A DNA stretch of 64,000 bases from Paenibacillus tundrae (GCF_036884255.1 NZ_CP145605.1:3844001-3908000), one strand, 5' to 3'; positions 1-10,103 are shown, counted from the stretch's first letter. Made by a program: numbers and translations. The notes: a model not told the origin generated them from the letters alone.

Positions 1-1025
1 GCCTCACGGAACCAATGCTCATAATCGGACTCCCCTGTGCCAAGCACTGCAAATTGAATGTCATCGTAATAGAGCAGTTCGTCAAGTACACGACAGACGA
101 GATCCAGCCCTTTTGAATCGACAAGACGGGTTACCATAACCATCAGAGGAACGTCTGGACGAACAGGCAGACCAAGCTCCTTTTGTAATTCTACTTTGTT
201 CTCGATTTTCTTGGATAAGCTTGTTCGATATTTCACTGCGATTTTGTTGTCGGTTGCCGGATTATAACTGTTGGTATCAATTCCATTGACGATTCCGCTG
301 AAGCGGTTCCCCAGCGAACTAAGCAGCCCATCTAGCCCGTAACCATAATAAGAAGTTTGTACTTCCTGAGCATACGTTGGGCTTACGGTAGTAACATGAT
401 CCGCATAGACAATGCCTGCTTTCAGAAAATTCACATTACCGTAATATTCCACACCATCCATGGTGAAGTACCGATCATCAAGTTCAAGCAAGTCACTGAA
501 CAACGAATGTGGGAATACGCCTTGATACAGCAAATTATGTATAGTAAAGACCGTTCGTATCTCACTATAAAACGCATCATGGGCATAATGTGCCTGCAGC
601 AACAGAGGAATCATACCTGCATGCCAATCATGAGTATGCAGCACATCAGGCTTGAATTCGAGAAGCGGCAATACTTCAAGCACAGCTCGGTTGAAGAACG
701 CAAACCGTTCCCCATCATCCATATAACCATACACGCCATCCCGTCCAAAATAGTACTCGTTATCTACAAAGTACACTGGGATGCCTTCATATTCCATCAT
801 TTCGATGCCACAATATTGTCGGCGCCAGCCGAGTGGCACATCCGTCACAATAACAGGTTGCATGGCCTCTTTGTATTCATCAGGTATACCTTTATATTTG
901 GGTAAAATGACCCGAACATCTGCCCCAGCCTTTTGCAAGGCTTGAGGCAAAGCTCCAATCACATCAGCAAGTCCTCCTGTTTTGATAAATGGATGTGCCT
1001 CTGCGGCAGCAAATAGAATGTTCAC
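1..1025 (-). CDS. glgA: Glycogen synthase GlgA (partial, C-terminus outside window)
   Basis: Transfers glucose from ADP-glucose to the non-reducing end of a growing alpha-1,4-glucan in the cytoplasm. About 341 residues are visible. The N-terminus carries the GT5 glucan-binding motif KTGGLADVIGALPQAL, followed by a DVLHTHDWHAGMIP segment and HVTTVSPTYAQEV, all typical of bacterial GlgA. The frame runs off the left edge, so the ADP-glucose-binding C-terminal Rossmann domain is only partly seen. The start is a GTG whose bases overlap the glgB stop (GTGA), so it is probably translationally coupled to glgB. Identification is firm; only the missing end limits it. Confidence 0.95.
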   Translation of the reverse strand, partial: MNILFAAAEAHPFIKTGGLADVIGALPQALQKAGADVRVILPKYKGIPDEYKEAMQPVIVTDVPLGWRRQYCGIEMMEYEGIPVYFVDNEYYFGRDGVYGYMDDGERFAFFNRAVLEVLPLLEFKPDVLHTHDWHAGMIPLLLQAHYAHDAFYSEIRTVFTIHNLLYQGVFPHSLFSDLLELDDRYFTMDGVEYYGNVNFLKAGIVYADHVTTVSPTYAQEVQTSYYGYGLDGLLSSLGNRFSGIVNGIDTNSYNPATDNKIAVKYRTSLSKKIENKVELQKELGLPVRPDVPLMVMVTRLVDSKGLDLVCRVLDELLYYDDIQFAVLGTGESDYEHWFRE

Positions 1026-3028
1026 GCCTTTTTCCTCCTTCTCGGTTTGACCGGGGTGCTTGCTATAGTTTCAATCGTTTTCTGTCTGACAGAAGTGACT
1101 TGGTTTGATGTCTCATCCGTTTTCCGGCGTGTCGTCTTTTTTAGAATAACCACGCTCAGTGGAGGTAAAACAATTTCCAGACTATATGGATGCCCGTGAA
1201 AAGGAATCTTTTCTGTAGGCAACTGCATATCATTTAGTATACCTGATCCTCCGTAATCGGAATGATCGCTATTCAGAACTTCGGTATACATACCGGGACG
1301 CATGACGCCAATCCGGTAACGCTCCCGCTTGACTGGTTGAAAGTTAATGAGCACAAGGAGTGTATCCGCAGGTTTTTTTCCTTTGCGAACATATGAAATG
1401 ACGCTCTGTGCATGATCATCCGGAGCAATCCATTCATAACCGTCTAAGGAATGATCAAGCTCCCACAACGCTTTCTCGTTGCAGTAAAGCGCAGACAGAT
1501 CCCGCTCAAATTGGTGAAGCTTGCGGTGACTGTCATAGTCTAGTAAGAACCAGTCCAGTTGATCCTCATCTTTCCATTCGATGAACTGGCCAAACTCTCC
1601 TCCCATGAACAATAGTTTTTTACCAGGGAACGTCATAAAGTATCCTAAGAAAGCACGCATCCCGTCAAACTTTTGCTCGTACGTTCCTGGCATTTTGTCC
1701 AGTAATGACTTTTTGCCATGCACGACCTCATCATGGGAGAGAGGAAGCACATAATTTTCAGAGAAGGAGTAGACAACAGGGAATGTGAGCAAATGATGTT
1801 TGGATGGACGTTCATGGAAATCAGACTCGATATAATCCAGCGTATCATTCATCCAACCCATGTTCCATTTGTAGTTAAAGCCTAACCCTCCCACGTCGAC
1901 CGGAGAGGTCACGAGTGGCCACGCACTGGATTCTTCAGCCATCATCAGTGCATAAGGGTAGTATTGGAATACCGTTTGATTCAATTGCTGGAGGAACGCT
2001 ACAGCTTCCTTGTTCTCCAATCCACCGTCTACATTAGGACGGAATTGACCTGGCCCTTTTTCAAAATCAAGTTTCAGCATGCTCGTTACTGCATCTACGC
2101 GTAGCCCATCAAAATGATACATTTCCATCCAATACAACGCATTGGAGATCAAGAACGAACAAACTTCAGGTTTGGAGTAGTCAAAACTGAGTGTTCCCCA
2201 TCCTGGTTTCTCTGCTAACAACGGATCTGCATACTCGTATAAAGGTGTTCCATCGAACAATCGAAGACCATGTGCGTCTTTGGCAAAATGAGCCGGAACC
2301 CAATCAAGCAGTACACCGATCCCTGCCTGATGTAGCGTATCTACGAGATACATCAGATCCTTCGGATGTCCATATCGACTAGTCGGGGCGTAAAAACCCG
2401 TATTTTGGTATCCCCAGGAAAGGTCATACGGATGCTCGCTTAAGGGCATCATTTCCACATGTGTATATTTCATTTCTAATAAGTATGGAACCAGAAGATC
2501 AGCCATTTCCCGATAGGTATACAGCGTGCCATCGTCTTTGCGTTTCCAAGTTCCAATGTGCATCTCATAAATATGTAATGGCTTATTGTAGACGCCTCTT
2601 TGCTTGCGTCTCCACGCCCCATCATTCCACTTATAACCTTGAATGGAACTTGTTACTGAAGCGGTCTGCGGTCTGACCTCAGCTTCAAAGGCGTATGGAT
2701 CTGCTTTGAGCAATTCCGTCCCATCTTCCGTTAATATACGAAATTTGTATAAAGTTCCTTCATGGATTTCAGGAAAAAAACGAGTCCAAAATCCAGAATC
2801 GGGTATCTTATATAGAGGATCCTGTTGACCGTTCCATCCATTACGATCTAGAGCGAGCCCTACTTCTTTGGCATTCGGAGCCCATACGGTAAATTGGTAC
2901 CCCTGACGGCGATCCACGGTCGCAGGCTGTGCGCCTAAAATACGATAACTGTGATGAAGGTTTCCTTCATGAAACAAATAAATATCTTCCGGTGAAATAA
3001 CCGGACTTGTCAGTGGTTGAATAGCCAA
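1022..3028 (-). CDS. glgB: 1,4-alpha-glucan branching enzyme GlgB
   Basis: Cleaves alpha-1,4 chains and re-attaches them as alpha-1,6 branches in glycogen. The 668 residues match the usual family length. An N-terminal CBM48-like domain (about 20-120) precedes a GH13 barrel with the nucleophile Asp312 in DGLRVDAV, the acid/base Glu365 in MMAEESS and the His432-Asp433 pair in SHDEVVHGK. A basic tail (KPRRRKKA) ends the protein. The start is TTG, supported by GAAGAAGGTGATC just upstream, with no in-frame ATG nearby. It is first in a glgB-glgA operon, divergent from glgC, which lies 195 bp away. Confidence 0.96.
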   Translation of the reverse strand: MAIQPLTSPVISPEDIYLFHEGNLHHSYRILGAQPATVDRRQGYQFTVWAPNAKEVGLALDRNGWNGQQDPLYKIPDSGFWTRFFPEIHEGTLYKFRILTEDGTELLKADPYAFEAEVRPQTASVTSSIQGYKWNDGAWRRKQRGVYNKPLHIYEMHIGTWKRKDDGTLYTYREMADLLVPYLLEMKYTHVEMMPLSEHPYDLSWGYQNTGFYAPTSRYGHPKDLMYLVDTLHQAGIGVLLDWVPAHFAKDAHGLRLFDGTPLYEYADPLLAEKPGWGTLSFDYSKPEVCSFLISNALYWMEMYHFDGLRVDAVTSMLKLDFEKGPGQFRPNVDGGLENKEAVAFLQQLNQTVFQYYPYALMMAEESSAWPLVTSPVDVGGLGFNYKWNMGWMNDTLDYIESDFHERPSKHHLLTFPVVYSFSENYVLPLSHDEVVHGKKSLLDKMPGTYEQKFDGMRAFLGYFMTFPGKKLLFMGGEFGQFIEWKDEDQLDWFLLDYDSHRKLHQFERDLSALYCNEKALWELDHSLDGYEWIAPDDHAQSVISYVRKGKKPADTLLVLINFQPVKRERYRIGVMRPGMYTEVLNSDHSDYGGSGILNDMQLPTEKIPFHGHPYSLEIVLPPLSVVILKKTTRRKTDETSNQVTSVRQKTIETIASTPVKPRRRKKA

Positions 3029-3223
3029 GAGATCACCTTCTTCCTAAGAAAATAGTCATAACAGCAACCATTACCCCATTCTAGCCAAGTTGAAAAGAAA
3101 AATGACGCGTTTAAAAAAATGTTGTATATTTTCAGAATTTTTACAGTATATATCGTTTCAATGGCTCCATGTTGCGTTTATGTATCTACTACACTAGAAA
3201 AATATCTTGGGAGGGAAACGATC

Positions 3224-4450
3224 ATGTTTAATAAAGATTGCATCGCTATGCTGTTGGCGGGAGGAGAGGGTAAACGATTAGCCCCCTTAACTTCAAGTAT
3301 CGCAAAACCCGCTGTACCGTTTGGCGGGCACTACCGTATTATCGATTTTCCTCTCAGCAACTGCGTTAATTCAGGCATCGACACTGTAGGTGTGCTTACG
3401 CAGTACCAAGCTGACTCTTTGCACGATCACATTGGTGGAGGAGAACCTTGGGGAATTGGTAATACGGTTGATGCAGGAATCTCCCTGCTTCCATCTTATC
3501 ATACAGGAAATGACGAATACTTGGGAACGGCGGATGCCATTTATAAAAATATTGACTATATTGACAAACAAAACCCCGAAAATGTGCTGATTTTGTCGGG
3601 TGACCATATTTATCATATGAATTATCGCGAAATGTTGGATGCTCACATCGCGAATGGTGCAGCGGCAACTATTTCCGTAATGGAAGTCCCATGGGAGGAA
3701 GCGCATCGATTTGGCATTATGGCTGCCGATGAGAATTTACGTGTTACCGAATTTGCTGAAAAGCCTGCTGAACCAAAAAGTAACCTAGCTTCTATGGGTA
3801 TCTACATGTTTAAGTGGGATTATCTGAAACATCATTTGCTGATTGACGCTGCAAACGAAGAATCAAGCCATGATTTTGGTAAAGACGTCATTCCACAGAT
3901 GTTGAATGAGAACAATCCATTATACGTTTATAACTTCGATGGGTATTGGAAAGACGTTGGCACTGTGAAAAGCCTGTGGGATGCTCACATGGATCTGCTT
4001 CATAACGAAGAGAACTGGAGCTTGCAAAAAGATCACTGGCCGATGTTCACACGCGAATGGAGAACAAAACCAAGTGTGTACAAAGCTCGCAATAGCCGGA
4101 TCGAACATCTCTCCTCCTTGATTCATGATTCTTGCGCCATTGAAGGTCATGCAGATCGTTCCGTCATTTTCTGCGGAGCTGAGGTTGGTAAAGGATCTGA
4201 AGTTCTTGACAGCGTGGTAATGCCGAATGCTCGCATCGGGCGTGGCGTTCACATCGAGCGTGCAATTATCGGGGAAGGTGCCATTATTAAAGACGGCGCG
4301 ATCGTTAAAGGCACTGCTGAAGAAATTATGGTTGTTGGCCCTAATGAGGTTGTGGCTGCTAAACCGGCTGTACGTACTCAACCTACACGTATTTTCAAAG
4401 AAGTATACGAAAAAACAGGCCGTTTGCGTGCGGGAGAGCTCTCCTCATAA
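3224..4450 (+). CDS. glgC: Glucose-1-phosphate adenylyltransferase GlgC
   Basis: Makes ADP-glucose from glucose-1-phosphate and ATP, the committed step of glycogen synthesis. The 408-residue protein begins with the nucleotidyltransferase signature [14 protein letters not shown], then [19 protein letters not shown], and has an [10 protein letters not shown] segment and a C-terminal left-handed beta-helix region (hexapeptide-like [17 protein letters not shown]). The ATG at 3224 is chosen because GGGAGG lies just before it; upstream in-frame starts have no such site. No glgD is adjacent, unlike the Bacillus subtilis glgBCDAP order, and glgC is transcribed away from glgB-glgA. A strong terminator follows. 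Confidence 0.95.
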   Translation: MFNKDCIAMLLAGGEGKRLAPLTSSIAKPAVPFGGHYRIIDFPLSNCVNSGIDTVGVLTQYQADSLHDHIGGGEPWGIGNTVDAGISLLPSYHTGNDEYLGTADAIYKNIDYIDKQNPENVLILSGDHIYHMNYREMLDAHIANGAAATISVMEVPWEEAHRFGIMAADENLRVTEFAEKPAEPKSNLASMGIYMFKWDYLKHHLLIDAANEESSHDFGKDVIPQMLNENNPLYVYNFDGYWKDVGTVKSLWDAHMDLLHNEENWSLQKDHWPMFTREWRTKPSVYKARNSRIEHLSSLIHDSCAIEGHADRSVIFCGAEVGKGSEVLDSVVMPNARIGRGVHIERAIIGEGAIIKDGAIVKGTAEEIMVVGPNEVVAAKPAVRTQPTRIFKEVYEKTGRLRAGELSS

Positions 4451-4455
4451 TATAG

Positions 4456-4490
4456 AAAAAGGTGGATTCCTAAGGAATCCACCTTTTTTT
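4456..4490. terminator. Bidirectional terminator between glgC and the histidine kinase
   Basis: A 15-bp perfect stem (AAAAAGGTGGATTCC with its complement) and a 3-nt TAA loop. It is followed by seven T on the plus strand and five T on the minus strand, so it can end both convergent transcripts. Confidence 0.92.
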
Positions 4491-4496
4491 GTGTTA

Positions 4497-5954
4497 TCAA
4501 TTTGGAATTGATCCATCACTCGATTCGGTCTCTGCTTCATCATCATTCGTATCTTCCATGAGAGCCGGTAACGTAATGGTGACTGTTGTACCTGATCCAA
4601 GTTCACTTTGCATGGTAATCGTACCCTCATGCAGTTCCACGAGTTCCTGTGTGATGGCTAGTCCTAGCCCTGTTCCGCCGTTCTGGTGATTCACCTGGAA
4701 GAAACGGTCTCGTACTTTAATTAGGTGCTCCTCACTAATCCCGATCCCCGTATCTTGAATGGCGGCGATAATCTGACCATTCTCTTCTTTTACGGACAAG
4801 TAGATCCAGGAGTTCTCATGTGAGAATTTAATCGCGTTATCTACAATGTTAAGGAATACTTGCTTCAGTCGGTTTCCATCACCAAATACGTTATACGGAT
4901 ACGTTTCATCGGCATCCAGCTTCAGATGAATTTGCTTTTGTTCCGCTTTGGCCCAGACATTCAGCATCGTTTCTTGCACAATTTCACGAATGCTGACTGT
5001 CCCCTTCACCAGCTTCATCTGATTCTGTTGCAATTTGGAGAAATCGAGCATCTCTTCAACAAGCCCAATTAAACGCTCTGTTTCTTTGGAAATGATGCTC
5101 ATCCCGATTCGTGTCTCCTCTGGATCATAACCTCCGGAGTCCAATGTCTCACTCCAGCCCTTGATACTGGTCAGAGGGGTACGCAACTCATGCGAGATAG
5201 ATGATATGAAGTCGTCCTTAATCTGATTGCTTCGTACGATCTCATGTGCCATGAAATTCAATGTTGAGGCCAACTCACCGAGTTCATGCTTGTAATTGCC
5301 CTTAACCCTAACATCCAATCGCCCACGTGCCATCTGAGCAGATACAGCAGTGATATTATTAATCGGACGAACTATTGAATTCGCCATACCTATACTGATA
5401 ATTAATACGATAGCAAGCACAGCTACACCTACTGCACTAGCCAGCAAGCCCATAACCAGCAATTTCGAGTTGACCATGGTGAGTGCTGTCATATATCGGA
5501 TGACATACGTATGATCTCCACCAAGGTCGAATTTGTGCGAAACAGCCATAATCTGTTCACCTGTCGAAGGTTCCCTGCCTACCCATCGCCCCATCGCACC
5601 ATTAAGCGCCTGAGAAATATCACTCGTTTGCAGCACAGCACGATCGGATTCAAAAGCGGTTGAGCTTGCCAATACACGTCCATTCAGATCAAGAATCTGC
5701 AATTCTGTATTGGATAATTTCAGGTTTTCAAGCAATCTAGACAGATTGTTACCATCCTCAGCATTATTTGCCCGCGAGATTGGTTCAAAAAAATCCTTGG
5801 AATTCGAAATATGAGTACTTATGGTGTTATAGATGCTCTCGTAGTAATATCGCTGCACCGCCAGCATAAATACAAATTCCACCAGCAGCAGAGCTAGAAA
5901 AACGACGAAAAAGTAGTGTAATACAATCTGCCGCGTAATACCTTTTTTTATCAT
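4497..5954 (-). CDS. Membrane sensor histidine kinase
   Basis: A 485-residue sensor kinase. It has TM1 at about 12-33, an extracytoplasmic domain of about 125 residues, TM2 at about 165-190, a HAMP domain (190-240), a dimerisation domain with phospho-acceptor His255 in SSISHELRTPLTS, and an ATPase domain with N373 (VDNAIKFS), DTGIGIS (401) and GGTGLGLA (426). The ATG overlaps the stop of the response regulator (ATGA) and has GGGCAGGGAG before it, so the pair is translationally coupled. The architecture resembles ResE/WalK/PhoR kinases. The signal sensed is unknown and I do not assign a name. Confidence 0.93.
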   Translation of the reverse strand: MIKKGITRQIVLHYFFVVFLALLLVEFVFMLAVQRYYYESIYNTISTHISNSKDFFEPISRANNAEDGNNLSRLLENLKLSNTELQILDLNGRVLASSTAFESDRAVLQTSDISQALNGAMGRWVGREPSTGEQIMAVSHKFDLGGDHTYVIRYMTALTMVNSKLLVMGLLASAVGVAVLAIVLIISIGMANSIVRPINNITAVSAQMARGRLDVRVKGNYKHELGELASTLNFMAHEIVRSNQIKDDFISSISHELRTPLTSIKGWSETLDSGGYDPEETRIGMSIISKETERLIGLVEEMLDFSKLQQNQMKLVKGTVSIREIVQETMLNVWAKAEQKQIHLKLDADETYPYNVFGDGNRLKQVFLNIVDNAIKFSHENSWIYLSVKEENGQIIAAIQDTGIGISEEHLIKVRDRFFQVNHQNGGTGLGLAITQELVELHEGTITMQSELGSGTTVTITLPALMEDTNDDEAETESSDGSIPN

Positions 5955-6649
5955 TGCTCCCTGCCCTTCCATTTGTACCCGTGTCCCCATACAGTTTGCA
6001 GGTATTCAGGTTCGGAAGGGTTGTTCTCAATTTTCTGGCGTAAGCGACGTATATTTACATCCACAATTTTGGGGTCACCCATGTACTCTTTGCCCCAGAC
6101 ATGATCCAGCAGCAAATCTCGACTGAGCGGTGTATTTTCCTTCTCTAAGAAAAATTGAATCAATGAAAATTCTGTAGGTGTTAGCTCAATGAGTTCATTT
6201 TGTTTCTTGAACTGCTTCGAGATTAGGTCTAGCGAGAACGGACCTGATTGGAAAGTAACCTTAGCCGCTGTCTCCCGGTGCACATTGACACGACGCAGTA
6301 AGGACTGAATACGCGCAATCAGCTCGGTTGGACTGAAAGGCTTGCTCACATGGTCATCTGCTCCGACCGATAATGCATATACTTTATCCTGTTCCTGTAC
6401 TTTAGCTGTTAAGAAAATAATACCTAAGCGTTCATTGGTCTCACGAATGCGTCGACAGACTTCGAATCCGTCAATGCCCGGTACCATGACATCCAAAAGC
6501 GCTAAGTCAATATCCGGCACAGTCTGCAAGATTCGCAGTGCTTCATGGCCATCTCCTGCTTCAAGCACCTCAAATCCATTTCTTTTCAGATTAATGACGA
6601 TAAAACTGCGGATGGATTCTTCATCTTCCAAAATAAGTACTTTACTCAT
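5951..6649 (-). CDS. OmpR/PhoB-family response regulator
   Basis: A 232-residue DNA-binding regulator paired with the kinase that overlaps its 3' end. The receiver is intact: acidic residues in VLILEDEES, phospho-acceptor Asp in LALLDVMVPGIDGFE, Thr in FLTAKVQ and Lys in VSKPFSPTEL. The C-terminal winged helix (about 130-230) contains ELTPTEFSLIQFFLEKE and IVDVNIRRLRQKIE, typical of OmpR proteins. Its start overlaps the end of the upstream lipoprotein gene by 8 bp, so lipoprotein, regulator and kinase are made from one message. Target genes cannot be told from the sequence. Confidence 0.95.
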   Translation of the reverse strand: MSKVLILEDEESIRSFIVINLKRNGFEVLEAGDGHEALRILQTVPDIDLALLDVMVPGIDGFEVCRRIRETNERLGIIFLTAKVQEQDKVYALSVGADDHVSKPFSPTELIARIQSLLRRVNVHRETAAKVTFQSGPFSLDLISKQFKKQNELIELTPTEFSLIQFFLEKENTPLSRDLLLDHVWGKEYMGDPKIVDVNIRRLRQKIENNPSEPEYLQTVWGHGYKWKGREQ

Positions 6650-7964
6650 TTAGCTCGTCCTTTCTGTTCAGTTGCGACATGTTATCTAGTAATCCATCAG
6701 TATTCGGTTGGGCTACACGTGAAGCAATAACTCGATCGTTTGTTCGTGTAATCTCTTTCCACCGTTTCCCTTTTTCCTGTTCCCACTGGGACAGTGTAAA
6801 GTACTTGATTTCAGCTACCGTTTCATCGGTATCGATCATTTTGAAGCGAATGTATTTTTCTTTTTCTGATCGGGTATCAATGGTAATTTTACCGTACCAC
6901 TCAGACTTGAGATTTAAATGGAATAAGTCGGCGTCATCCCGATATTGGAATGAAACAAACTCCTTGCCGTCCTTGCCATCCCATTGATAAAAGGTATAGA
7001 ACCACATACGCGAATCAAAAACGTAATGCTCCCAACCTTTTGGGGTTTCTTTAAGCCCAAATTCAATAATACCATCATTGTTGAAATCACCGCTTAAAAT
7101 TTTGTCATCTCTATACGTTTGATCCGGAGATTTGAATGCATTTACCAGTTTGTTATCCTTTACATAGATAAGCTGAGAGAATGAACTCTTATCATCCAGC
7201 TCGGCATCCAGAACAATTCCCGGCTGATCCTTGGCAATCTGGCCTCCAAGTGCATTGTAAATCTCTTTTACCGTATAGTCCGTCTGCATCCGATCAACTT
7301 CCTTGAAGCTACCCTCATCGTATTGGTACAATGCAATCGTTGCGAATCCACTGCTATTCAGGGAAACAATCGTAAAATCACTTTTCCCGTCACCATTCAG
7401 ATCAAGTGAATTGCCTTGTGCATCATCAATAATAAATTGATTGTAGGGTACGCCACCTAATACCTGTTCTAGCGCACCGTTTTTATAGGAGTATGCCGTT
7501 AAGGCCTTTTGATCCTGCAAGCTTACGCCCAATATAATATCGGGATTGCCATCATTCGTAATATCCAGCAGCTTGAAGGACTGCAGCTCACTGCCTGGAA
7601 CATCAAACGTTAATTTTTTGACCCATGCGCCGCCTTGTTCCTCCAGCAGTAATCCGTGAATCCGAACATTCTCATTCGGCGTCTCATAAAAAGCAATGGC
7701 TTCCCTTGTCCCGTCTCCATTAAGATCTTCCACACGGATCATGCTCGTATTGCTCAGATCTTTCGGACGAATGAGTTCACTTTCGGGAGGCTGCTCCAGC
7801 TGCACGACGTTGTACAGTTTTTCTTTATCTGTTGACATCATCGGTTTACGCATCAAAATCTTGGGGTCACTTATTACCGTACATCCGCTCAAAACAGAGC
7901 CCAGCAACATAGCAATCGCTCCACCTGCTATCAAGCGTCCCCAACGTGAGTTAAGCAAGTTCAT
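6642..7964 (-). CDS. Lipoprotein with FG-GAP/VCBS-like repeats
   Basis: A predicted surface lipoprotein of 440 residues: a basic N-terminus, a hydrophobic stretch and lipobox LSGC at Cys28. The body has several Asp-rich repeats of the FG-GAP/VCBS kind (DLNGDGTREAIAF, DITNDGNPDIILG, DLNGDGKSDFTIV, DFNNDGIIEFGLK), which usually fold as calcium-binding beta-propeller blades. The ATG at 7964 gives a normal signal peptide. An in-frame TTG four codons earlier and a GTG one codon earlier are alternatives, and no ribosome site is decisive. Because it is coupled to the two-component genes, it may act as an accessory sensor or partner of the kinase; that is inference. Confidence 0.8.
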   Translation of the reverse strand: MNLLNSRWGRLIAGGAIAMLLGSVLSGCTVISDPKILMRKPMMSTDKEKLYNVVQLEQPPESELIRPKDLSNTSMIRVEDLNGDGTREAIAFYETPNENVRIHGLLLEEQGGAWVKKLTFDVPGSELQSFKLLDITNDGNPDIILGVSLQDQKALTAYSYKNGALEQVLGGVPYNQFIIDDAQGNSLDLNGDGKSDFTIVSLNSSGFATIALYQYDEGSFKEVDRMQTDYTVKEIYNALGGQIAKDQPGIVLDAELDDKSSFSQLIYVKDNKLVNAFKSPDQTYRDDKILSGDFNNDGIIEFGLKETPKGWEHYVFDSRMWFYTFYQWDGKDGKEFVSFQYRDDADLFHLNLKSEWYGKITIDTRSEKEKYIRFKMIDTDETVAEIKYFTLSQWEQEKGKRWKEITRTNDRVIASRVAQPNTDGLLDNMSQLNRKDELNE

Positions 7965-7980
7965 CACTCTTTTCAATAGT

Positions 7981-8706
7981 TTAAATCATATTTTTTTCTT
8001 GCTGAGTCAGCCGCCGTCCACGTATATCAAAAGCAATCTTGCCCTCTGCTAGTCCCCAGATCCGCGTCGCGTGCTTCTCCGCAAGTTCAATCGGCAATAC
8101 CGCAATGATGGTTGCCCGTTCCTCTTCACATAATTTACGCAACGTTTCCAGAACAGCATCAGCTGTATGTGGATCCAGTCCAATAACCGGTTCATCAGCC
8201 AAAATTACCTTAGCACCATGAGCCAGCGCTCTAGCAATAGCTACACGCTGCTTCTCTCCACCACTAAGCTTTTCAGCCAGCTGATGCGCTTTATCGAGAA
8301 GGCCCAGACTCTCCAAATAATCCATAGCCCCCATATAATCATCCGAACGAACCATACCCGTGACCATTCTCCATACAGGTGTCTGACCTGAACGACCAAT
8401 CAACACATTTTTGAGTGCTGATCTTCTTGGAAATAATTCAGGATTTTGTTCTAAGTATGCCCATTCACGCTTTATTCTCCGTTTACCAGCCATGCCTTCT
8501 TTTAATATTTCGGCTCCGTCTACGGTTAAGCGACCGCTATCCCATTTTTCCATCATCGCCAGGCATTTAAGCAGCATGCTCTTACCACTGCCGCTTGAAC
8601 CTACAACAGCGATCATTTCTCCTTGTTGCATATCAAATCGAATATCCCGCAAAACCGGAATTCTATCCGCTCCTACGGATTTACTTAAATTCTCAACTCT
8701 GATCAT
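7981..8706 (-). CDS. ABC transporter ATP-binding protein (PhnC-like)
   Basis: A 241-residue ABC ATPase: Walker A GSSGSGKSMLLK, signature LSGGEKQRVAIARAL, Walker B VILADEP and a switch region at IIAVLPIEL where a histidine would usually be (THD/H-loop), so the H-loop is degenerate. The sequence type resembles PhnC/FtsE-like importers. No permease or binding-protein gene of an ABC system is adjacent; instead it is followed 16 bp later by the FG-GAP lipoprotein and the two-component pair. AAGGGGAGA precedes the ATG. It may serve a regulatory role with that signalling operon or use a permease encoded elsewhere. Confidence 0.88.
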   Translation of the reverse strand: MIRVENLSKSVGADRIPVLRDIRFDMQQGEMIAVVGSSGSGKSMLLKCLAMMEKWDSGRLTVDGAEILKEGMAGKRRIKREWAYLEQNPELFPRRSALKNVLIGRSGQTPVWRMVTGMVRSDDYMGAMDYLESLGLLDKAHQLAEKLSGGEKQRVAIARALAHGAKVILADEPVIGLDPHTADAVLETLRKLCEEERATIIAVLPIELAEKHATRIWGLAEGKIAFDIRGRRLTQQEKNMI

Positions 8707-8790
8707 CGCGATGTCTCCCCTTGTCCAAGGTTTTCCCTACTCCATAGTGTACTCGGAAACGGACATCAATTTCCATGCGAACACCAGCTT

Positions 8791-9981
8791 CTATTCTACC
8801 ACAGATTGAAGCTCAGGTTTACGTCTAAAGAACACACCTGCAACTCCAAACAGAAGATACATGCAACCCATCCATATAAACATGCTTCCTGGTGCGAACC
8901 AGTTAATAACCTGACCGCCGAGGTTAGGCCCAATAATGCTACCGATTGTGAAATAGAAAGAGGCTACGACGTTAGCCGCTGGCAACAGCACTTTTGGCAA
9001 AATGTCTGCTGCATAAGCCAGTCCTAGAGAGAAAAACGACCCCACGAGCCCTCCTGCAATCGTTAGTAACACCAGCGTCCACCAGAAATGATTTCCGGCT
9101 GCCGGAATGAGCATAAACGTAATTCCTCCTGCAATCCCAGCTGCCATGAGCACCTTTTTTCTACCCAATCGATCACTTAATATCCCAAGCGGGAACTGCA
9201 GGAATAGTCCACCTATTCCGACAAATGGAAGCAACGAAGAGATCTGACTCTCATCCATACCAATGCGGAGACCGTACACTGGGAAGTTACTGTTCATTCC
9301 CGCTTCCATATAACCGTACAATAGCGCTGGTATTAACGCATACCATGCCCAGGTCAAGCTGCGACGGAATCGACGCTCCGGCATTTGCCCCTGTTCTACC
9401 TTCTCAGGTCTAGAATTCGGAAGCTTCATTAATACAAGCACGAGCACAGCTGCCATACAGATGAAAAGAACCCAGAATGGAACTGCCTGACCGAACCCGA
9501 GCAGCTTGATCCCGAGCGGACCAATACTGAATCCTAGTCCATAGGACATCCCGTACAGGGATATGTAGCGCCCTCTCTTCTCTGGAGCCGTCACAAGAAG
9601 AACCCAGAGCTGGGCGGCATAGTGCAGAGCACTATCTCCAATGCCAACGATGAGGCGTAGAATGAACCATATTTTGATATCCGGAAAATAAGGAAATAAG
9701 ATTAAGGGAATCATAACAAAGATGAGCCCACCAATGATTAATTTTTTGAAACCAAATGCTCCTAATAAACGCTCAGCCACTAGGGTCATAGCAAATGATC
9801 CCACATACAATGCAGCAGCATTAAGTCCATTGAGGCCTGGGGATACACCCTTTTGTTCCAAAAAGATGGATAATACAGGTAATAAAAGCCCCTGGCTAAT
9901 CCCTGCCACAACTATAACCGTTATCAAAATCAAGTAGTTGGATATGGAATGTGACGGTTTAGCAGTATGAATAGATGACAC
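8791..9981 (-). CDS. MFS transporter
   Basis: A 396-residue major facilitator with about 12 hydrophobic segments (first ISNYLILITVIVVAGISQGL) and the inter-helix 8-9 motif GILSDRLGRKKVLMAAG, a good match to the family A-motif. It resembles drug or sugar efflux carriers, but the substrate is not evident. The GTG at 9981 is preferred because GCAGGAGGG lies about 10 bp upstream; a TTG seven codons earlier would overlap that site. It is divergent from an ArsR-like regulator gene, a common arrangement for regulated efflux pumps, though direct control is only inferred. Confidence 0.87.
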   Translation of the reverse strand: MSSIHTAKPSHSISNYLILITVIVVAGISQGLLLPVLSIFLEQKGVSPGLNGLNAAALYVGSFAMTLVAERLLGAFGFKKLIIGGLIFVMIPLILFPYFPDIKIWFILRLIVGIGDSALHYAAQLWVLLVTAPEKRGRYISLYGMSYGLGFSIGPLGIKLLGFGQAVPFWVLFICMAAVLVLVLMKLPNSRPEKVEQGQMPERRFRRSLTWAWYALIPALLYGYMEAGMNSNFPVYGLRIGMDESQISSLLPFVGIGGLFLQFPLGILSDRLGRKKVLMAAGIAGGITFMLIPAAGNHFWWTLVLLTIAGGLVGSFFSLGLAYAADILPKVLLPAANVVASFYFTIGSIIGPNLGGQVINWFAPGSMFIWMGCMYLLFGVAGVFFRRKPELQSVVE

Positions 9982-10012
9982 GAAATGGTTTCCCTCCTGC
10001 AAGCATACAAAG

Positions 10013-10033
10013 AAAAATCGCCATCGCTGACGA
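10013..10033 (-). terminator. Possible leader attenuator before the MFS gene
   Basis: On the minus strand a 6-bp stem with a GCGA tetraloop (TCGTCA GCGA TGGCGA) is followed by five T. It lies between the candidate promoter and the MFS start. The stem is short, so this is tentative. Confidence 0.3.
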
Positions 10034-10103
10034 CTTTTCGTATGATCTTCATATTCTTTTGCTCAAGCACAGATATCCCAGGACATTTGGCTGGGACTTG
10101 AAC

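Noticed and set aside
357-905. A 182-residue plus-strand open frame
   Set aside because: It runs antisense to the clear glgA coding sequence and has no recognisable protein features.
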